DNA of 25,286 nt. Source: Omnitrophica WOR_2 bacterium RIFCSPHIGHO2_02_FULL_67_20 (lineage in GTDB: Bacteria; Omnitrophota; Gorgyraeia; Aquiviventales; Aquiviventaceae). Location of the stretch: positions 26,153-51,438 of the forward strand of contig MHGT01000016.1 of assembly GCA_001805695.1 (NCBI GenBank). Reading direction: 5' to 3'. Under the pieces are notes generated by a model. That model ran no database searches. It had not been told where the DNA came from and worked only from the letters and a program-made list of their open reading frames with translations. Positions 22,292-25,286 of this stretch are shown here, in pieces. A program made the position numbers and the translations under genes. Positions within the stretch are counted from its first letter, which is position 1. Each line of letters begins with the position of its first letter.

Positions 22292-23113
22292 ATGGCCGCC
22301 CCTCTTGCCGTCATTGCCGGCTCCGGCCGCTTTCCCTTCCATGTGGCGCGGGGGGCGAAGCGCCGGGGGCTGACCGTCGTGGCCCTGGGCATCCAGGGCT
22401 GGGCGGACCCCGCGCTTGCGCAGGAGGTGGAGCAGTTCGAGCCGGTTGAGGTCGGCCAGCTGGGCCGGCTCATCGAGCGGCTGAAGGCGCACGGTGTCGC
22501 GCAGGCGGTCATGGCGGGGAAGGTCACGAAGGAGGTCCTCCTCGAGGGCCGCACGGCGTTCGATCCACAGATGCAGCGCCTGCTGTCGGGGCTGCGCGAC
22601 TTTTCCGTCGGCGCGCTGCTGGGGGCGATCGGGGCGCGCCTCGCGGCCGAAGGGATCACGGTCCTCGACTCCTCGACGTTCGTGACGGACGACCTCTGCC
22701 CGGCGGGCGTCCTGACGGCCCGCCGGCCGAGCCCCGCCGAAGAGGCGGACATGGCACTCGGCCTGCGCGTGGCGCGGACGCTTACGGCGTTCGACGTGGG
22801 GCAGACGGTCGTCGTGAAGGGCCAGGTGGTCGTCGCCGTCGAAGCGCTGGAAGGGACCGACGCCGCCATCCGCCGCGCGCACGCGCTGGCCGGGTCCGGG
22901 CTCGTGGCGGTGAAGACCGCCTCGCCCGACCACGACCGCCGCTTCGACCTGCCGGTCGTCGGCCTGGACACGCTCGCCGTGCTGCGCGAGGCCGGCGTGT
23001 CCTGTCTGGCGGTGGAGGCGGGGGCCGCGCTCATCCTCGACCGGGCGGCCTTCCTCGAGGCAGCCTCGGCGGCGGGTATCTGCGTCGTGGGAGCGAGCCT
23101 GCCGTCCGGCTGA
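22292..23113 (+). CDS. lpxI: UDP-2,3-diacylglucosamine pyrophosphatase LpxI (DUF1009 family)
   Basis: LpxI hydrolyses UDP-2,3-diacyl-GlcN to lipid X, replacing LpxH in many bacteria. The 273-residue protein starts LAVIAGSGRFPFHVARGAKR and contains VMAGKVTKEVLLEGRTAFDP, LGAIGARLAAEGITVLDSSTF, VGQTVVVKGQVVVAVEALEGTDAAIRRA, and the C-terminal DLPVVGLDTLAVLREAGVSCLAVEAG. These match the LpxI N- and C-terminal domains. ATG 22292 is chosen as the first start before the conserved VIAGSGR. It follows lpxA by 16 bases, giving a lipid A run in pathway order apart from LpxD and LpxB, which are not here. Confidence 0.9.
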   Translation: MAAPLAVIAGSGRFPFHVARGAKRRGLTVVALGIQGWADPALAQEVEQFEPVEVGQLGRLIERLKAHGVAQAVMAGKVTKEVLLEGRTAFDPQMQRLLSGLRDFSVGALLGAIGARLAAEGITVLDSSTFVTDDLCPAGVLTARRPSPAEEADMALGLRVARTLTAFDVGQTVVVKGQVVVAVEALEGTDAAIRRAHALAGSGLVAVKTASPDHDRRFDLPVVGLDTLAVLREAGVSCLAVEAGAALILDRAAFLEAASAAGICVVGASLPSG

Positions 23114-23132
23114 CCCCGCGCCAGACCGAACG

Positions 23133-23810
23133 ATGTTCCCCCTTCGCGACACCATCCCGTCCCGCCGCGTGGCGTGGGTGACCCGCGGGCTCCTCGTGGC
23201 CAACGTCGCCGCCTTCGCTCTCGAGCTGCGCCAGGGCGCGCGGCTGGAGTCCGTCGTCCACCGCTTCGGCGTCGTGCCGAATTCCTGGATGGTGAGCAGC
23301 GCGAGCGACTTCTTCGACTGGCCCCGCCTCTTCCTGACGCTGCTCACCTCGCAATTCCTGCACGGGGGATTCCTCCACCTGGCCGCGAACATGCTCTACC
23401 TCTGGATCTTCGCCGACAACGTCGAGGACCGGCTGGGGCACGCGCGGTTTCTCTGGCTCTATCTGGGCAGCGGTGTCGCCGCCGCCGTGTCCCAGATTCT
23501 GGTGGTCCCCGGCTCCGCCGTGCCGATGGTCGGGGCGAGCGGGGCCATCGCCGGCGTGCTCGGGGCGTACCTGCTGATGTTTCCCGCCGCGCGCATCATC
23601 ACCTTGGTGCCGCTGGGGCCGTTCCTCCAGACGTACGAAATCCCGGCCGCCATTTTTCTGGGGATCTGGTTCCTCATCCAATGGGTGCAGGGGCTGACCT
23701 CCATCGGGCAGGTCGCCGATGTGGGCGGCGTGGCGTTCTGGGCCCACGTCGGGGGGTTCGTGAGCGGGATGGTGCTCTCCGCGATCCTGCGCACGCGCCG
23801 CCGCTGGTGA
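23133..23810 (+). CDS. Rhomboid-family intramembrane serine protease
   Basis: The 225-residue membrane protein has about six hydrophobic segments. The rhomboid dyad is present: Ser136 in VGASGAIAGVLGAYLL and His205 in WAHVGGFVSG. HGGFLHLAANMLYLWIFADNVED is the usual TM2 and flanking region. Rhomboids cleave transmembrane segments of other proteins; the substrate is unknown. It follows lpxI by 19 bases and may share its transcript. A heptad-type hairpin begins right at its stop. Confidence 0.9.
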   Translation: MFPLRDTIPSRRVAWVTRGLLVANVAAFALELRQGARLESVVHRFGVVPNSWMVSSASDFFDWPRLFLTLLTSQFLHGGFLHLAANMLYLWIFADNVEDRLGHARFLWLYLGSGVAAAVSQILVVPGSAVPMVGASGAIAGVLGAYLLMFPAARIITLVPLGPFLQTYEIPAAIFLGIWFLIQWVQGLTSIGQVADVGGVAFWAHVGGFVSGMVLSAILRTRRRW

Positions 23811-23898
23811 ACCACAGAGACACAGAGTGTCCACCGAAACACAGAGGGGCGTTTCCGGACTGTTTCTGTGTCTCTGTGGATTTCTGTGTTTCTGTGGT
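23811..23898. repeat. Inverted repeat, CACAGAG/CTCTGTG family
   Basis: The left arm (ACCACAGAGACACAGAG..., 23811-23847) and right arm (TTTCTGTGTCTCTGTGG..., 23862-23898) are reverse complements at most of ~36 positions. Units are 7-8 bases. The hairpin starts right at the rhomboid stop codon and may act as terminator-like or processing structure before the methyltransferase gene. No U-tract is seen after it. Confidence 0.85.
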
Positions 23899-23921
23899 GT
23901 CAGGAGTTGGATGATTCCAAG

Positions 23922-25127
23922 ATGAATCCAGAGCGGTTGCTCGAACAGGAGAAAATATCGTACGCGCGGGTCAGTCCGCCGTGCCCGGTCTTCGGCGCCT
24001 GCGGCGGCTGCAGCCTGCAGGATCTCGCGTACGAAGACCAGCTCGCCCTCAAGCGCCAGCGGCTGAGCCGCGCCTTCGCGCCGTTGGACGGCATGCCGGC
24101 CTGGGAGCTCATCGGCCTCGAGGAGCCGTGGCGCTACCGCAACAAGGCGGAGTTCACCTTCGGCAGCGCCGATGGGACGCTGACGCTCGGCTACCACGCG
24201 GCGCGCTCCTTCTGGCGCATCGTGGATTTCGAGGACTGTTTGCTGATGCCCGAGGCCGCGATGCGCGCCACGCGCCTCGTCCTGAGGCTGGCCACCGAGG
24301 CCGGGCTGAGCGCCTACCATCCGCGCACCCACGAGGGCTTTTTCCGCTACCTGCTCGTGCGGGCCAGCCGTGCCTCGGGGCGGCTCCTGCTGTGCCTCAT
24401 GACGGCGCCCGGGCCGCGCGAGCCCATCGAGCGCATGGCCGAAGCGATCCGCGCGCAGGAGCCCGCTGTCGCGAGCTGCTACTGGGGGGTGACCGCGCGC
24501 CTGGCCGACATCGCGGTGCCGGAAACGCTGACCCGGCTCTGGGGCGAGGAGCTGTTCGAAGAGCGGGTGGGGCCGTTTACGGTGCAGCTGCACCCGCTCA
24601 GTTTCCTCCAGCCGTCACTCGTCCAGGCGGAGCGGATGTACGACCGGCTCAGCGAGGCGGTGGCCGGTTTCTCAGACGGGACCGGGTGGGATCTCTACTG
24701 CGGGATCGGGCTGGCCGGGTTCTATCTGGCGAGACGCGTCCGGAAGGTCTACGGGGTGGACAGCGAGCCGCACCACCTGAAGCTGGCGGAGGCCAACGCG
24801 GCGCGCAACGGTGTCGGGAACATCGAGTTCAAATTCGGGAAGGTGGAAACCCTGCTGATGGACCGCCGGTTCTGGCTGCAGGAGGCCAAGCCGGATGTCG
24901 TGGTGGTGGACCCGCCGCGCGCCGGCCTGCACCCGCAGGCGCTCTCCTCGCTGCTCGCGGCCCGTCCTCGGCGGATCGTCTACTTTTCCTGCAACGCCCA
25001 GTCGCTGGTGCGGGACCTCGCCGTGCTGCTGAAGAGCTTCCCGCGCTACCGCCTCGCCAGCGCGCAGGCGTACGACATGTTCCCGCAGACCAACCACGTG
25101 GAGACGGTGCTGGTACTGGAACGATAG
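23922..25127 (+). CDS. Fe-S RNA (uracil-C5)-methyltransferase, RlmC/RlmD/TrmA superfamily
   Basis: The enzyme would methylate C5 of a uracil in rRNA (or tRNA) using SAM. The product is 401 residues. An Fe-S site is formed by Cys21, Cys27, Cys30 (CPVFGACGGC) and Cys106 (FEDCLLMP). The SAM domain has DLYCGIGLAGFYLA, GVDSEPHHLKLAEANAARNG and VVVDPPRAGLHP, and the catalytic nucleophile is Cys357 in YFSCNAQSLVRDL. The usual FxQxN-type motif reads FLQPS, with Ser for Asn. No TRAM RNA-binding domain precedes the cluster, as in RlmC rather than RlmD. ATG 23922 is chosen; the frame extends to 23868 only through the repeat. Confidence 0.9.
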   Translation: MNPERLLEQEKISYARVSPPCPVFGACGGCSLQDLAYEDQLALKRQRLSRAFAPLDGMPAWELIGLEEPWRYRNKAEFTFGSADGTLTLGYHAARSFWRIVDFEDCLLMPEAAMRATRLVLRLATEAGLSAYHPRTHEGFFRYLLVRASRASGRLLLCLMTAPGPREPIERMAEAIRAQEPAVASCYWGVTARLADIAVPETLTRLWGEELFEERVGPFTVQLHPLSFLQPSLVQAERMYDRLSEAVAGFSDGTGWDLYCGIGLAGFYLARRVRKVYGVDSEPHHLKLAEANAARNGVGNIEFKFGKVETLLMDRRFWLQEAKPDVVVVDPPRAGLHPQALSSLLAARPRRIVYFSCNAQSLVRDLAVLLKSFPRYRLASAQAYDMFPQTNHVETVLVLER

Positions 25128-25138
25128 ACTCGGCGTCC

Positions 25139-25285
25139 TCAGCCCCTTCGCCCTTCGCCCTTGACCCTTCGCCCGGCAGTCAATTGCAGGATGCGCAGGA
25201 GCTCGCCGTGGATGCGGCCGTTGGTCGCGACCAGCTGCCGGCCTTCCAGTGTCGGCACGTACCCATCAAAGTCCGTGGACCGGCC
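25139..25285 (-). CDS. 3' end of an unidentified gene (partial)
   Basis: An open frame enters from the right edge on the minus strand and ends at TGA (25141-25139). The 48 visible residues include STDFDGYVPTLEGRQLVATN and GRIHGELLRILQL, then a basic tail RRVKGEGRRG. I do not recognise the family. The tail is coded by the CCCTTCG heptad repeat, so the natural C-terminus may have been changed. It converges with the methyltransferase gene. Confidence 0.55.
   Translation of the reverse strand, partial: GRSTDFDGYVPTLEGRQLVATNGRIHGELLRILQLTAGRRVKGEGRRG
25141..25174. repeat. Direct heptad repeat, CCCTTCG family
   Basis: CCCTTCG, CCCTTCG, CCCTTGA, CCCTTCG and CCC run with an exact seven-base period from about 25144. 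It lies between the two convergent genes and overlaps the 3' coding end of the partial minus-strand gene. Confidence 0.75.
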
Positions 25286-25286
25286 G

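Noticed and set aside
21409..23034. Long minus-strand open frame opposite lpxA and lpxI
   Set aside because: Shadow of two well-supported plus-strand genes; Ser/Arg/Ala-rich translation and no motif.
23811..23898. Rho-independent terminator after the rhomboid gene
   Set aside because: The stem is long and imperfect, and no U-rich run follows; it belongs to the repeat class, though some termination effect is possible.

Overview
This window is a GC-rich, gene-dense stretch of a Gram-negative (diderm, LPS-making) bacterial chromosome. The best guess is a member of candidate phylum Omnitrophota (OP3). That is an inference from three things: an exported protein starting with a TTYYPSP..VY motif followed by GNVGIG repeats, a fused LpxC-FabZ gene, and many short heptad-period inverted repeats between genes. 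No rRNA or other phylogenetic marker settles it. Nearly all genes read on the + strand.

Layout. Positions 1-90 hold a GGTACC repeat cluster. A minus-strand gene (197-898) encodes a secreted stalk-like protein with a Cys-rich tip. A type II toxin-antitoxin pair in toxin-first order (1078-1643) has its own promoter and palindromic operator. A near-consensus promoter then starts hisG, followed by a TPR lipoprotein and a split transketolase (N and C subunits, 1734-6188). Next come a highly structured inverted-repeat element (6240-6418), a second toxin-antitoxin pair (6481-7077) and an unrecognised exported protein (7180-8685); this block looks like an accessory insertion. From 8697 the core chromosome resumes: ispE, tRNA-Gln(UUG), glmU (with a long basic tail), prs, rplY, pth, rpsF, ssb, rpsR, rplI and dnaB. 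An outer-membrane block follows: bamA, ompH/skp, lpxC-fabZ, lpxA, lpxI. The window ends with a rhomboid protease, an Fe-S RNA uracil methyltransferase, and the 3' end of a minus-strand gene.

How the genes fit together. GlmU makes UDP-GlcNAc, the substrate of LpxA. LpxC, FabZ, LpxA and LpxI then carry out early lipid A synthesis, while BamA and the Skp-like OmpH handle outer-membrane protein assembly. Prs and transketolase feed PRPP and pentose phosphates, and HisG consumes PRPP. The rplY-pth-rpsF-ssb-rpsR-rplI-dnaB run is a translation and replication cluster.

The most unusual feature is a set of at least ten short repeat elements at gene junctions. Most are built from 7-base units (some 8-9) and many are arranged as inverted arms that could fold as hairpins in mRNA. 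They belong to different sequence families (GGTTCAG, TTCGGGG, ATTTTGG, AACGGGCTC, GACNNGA, CACAGAG, CCCTTCG, GGTACC) but share one architecture. Several run into coding sequence. They appear to supply the start codon or signal-peptide residues of a TPR lipoprotein, BamA and OmpH, and one may have displaced the start of the transketolase C subunit. No transposase, integrase, CRISPR array or phage gene was seen.
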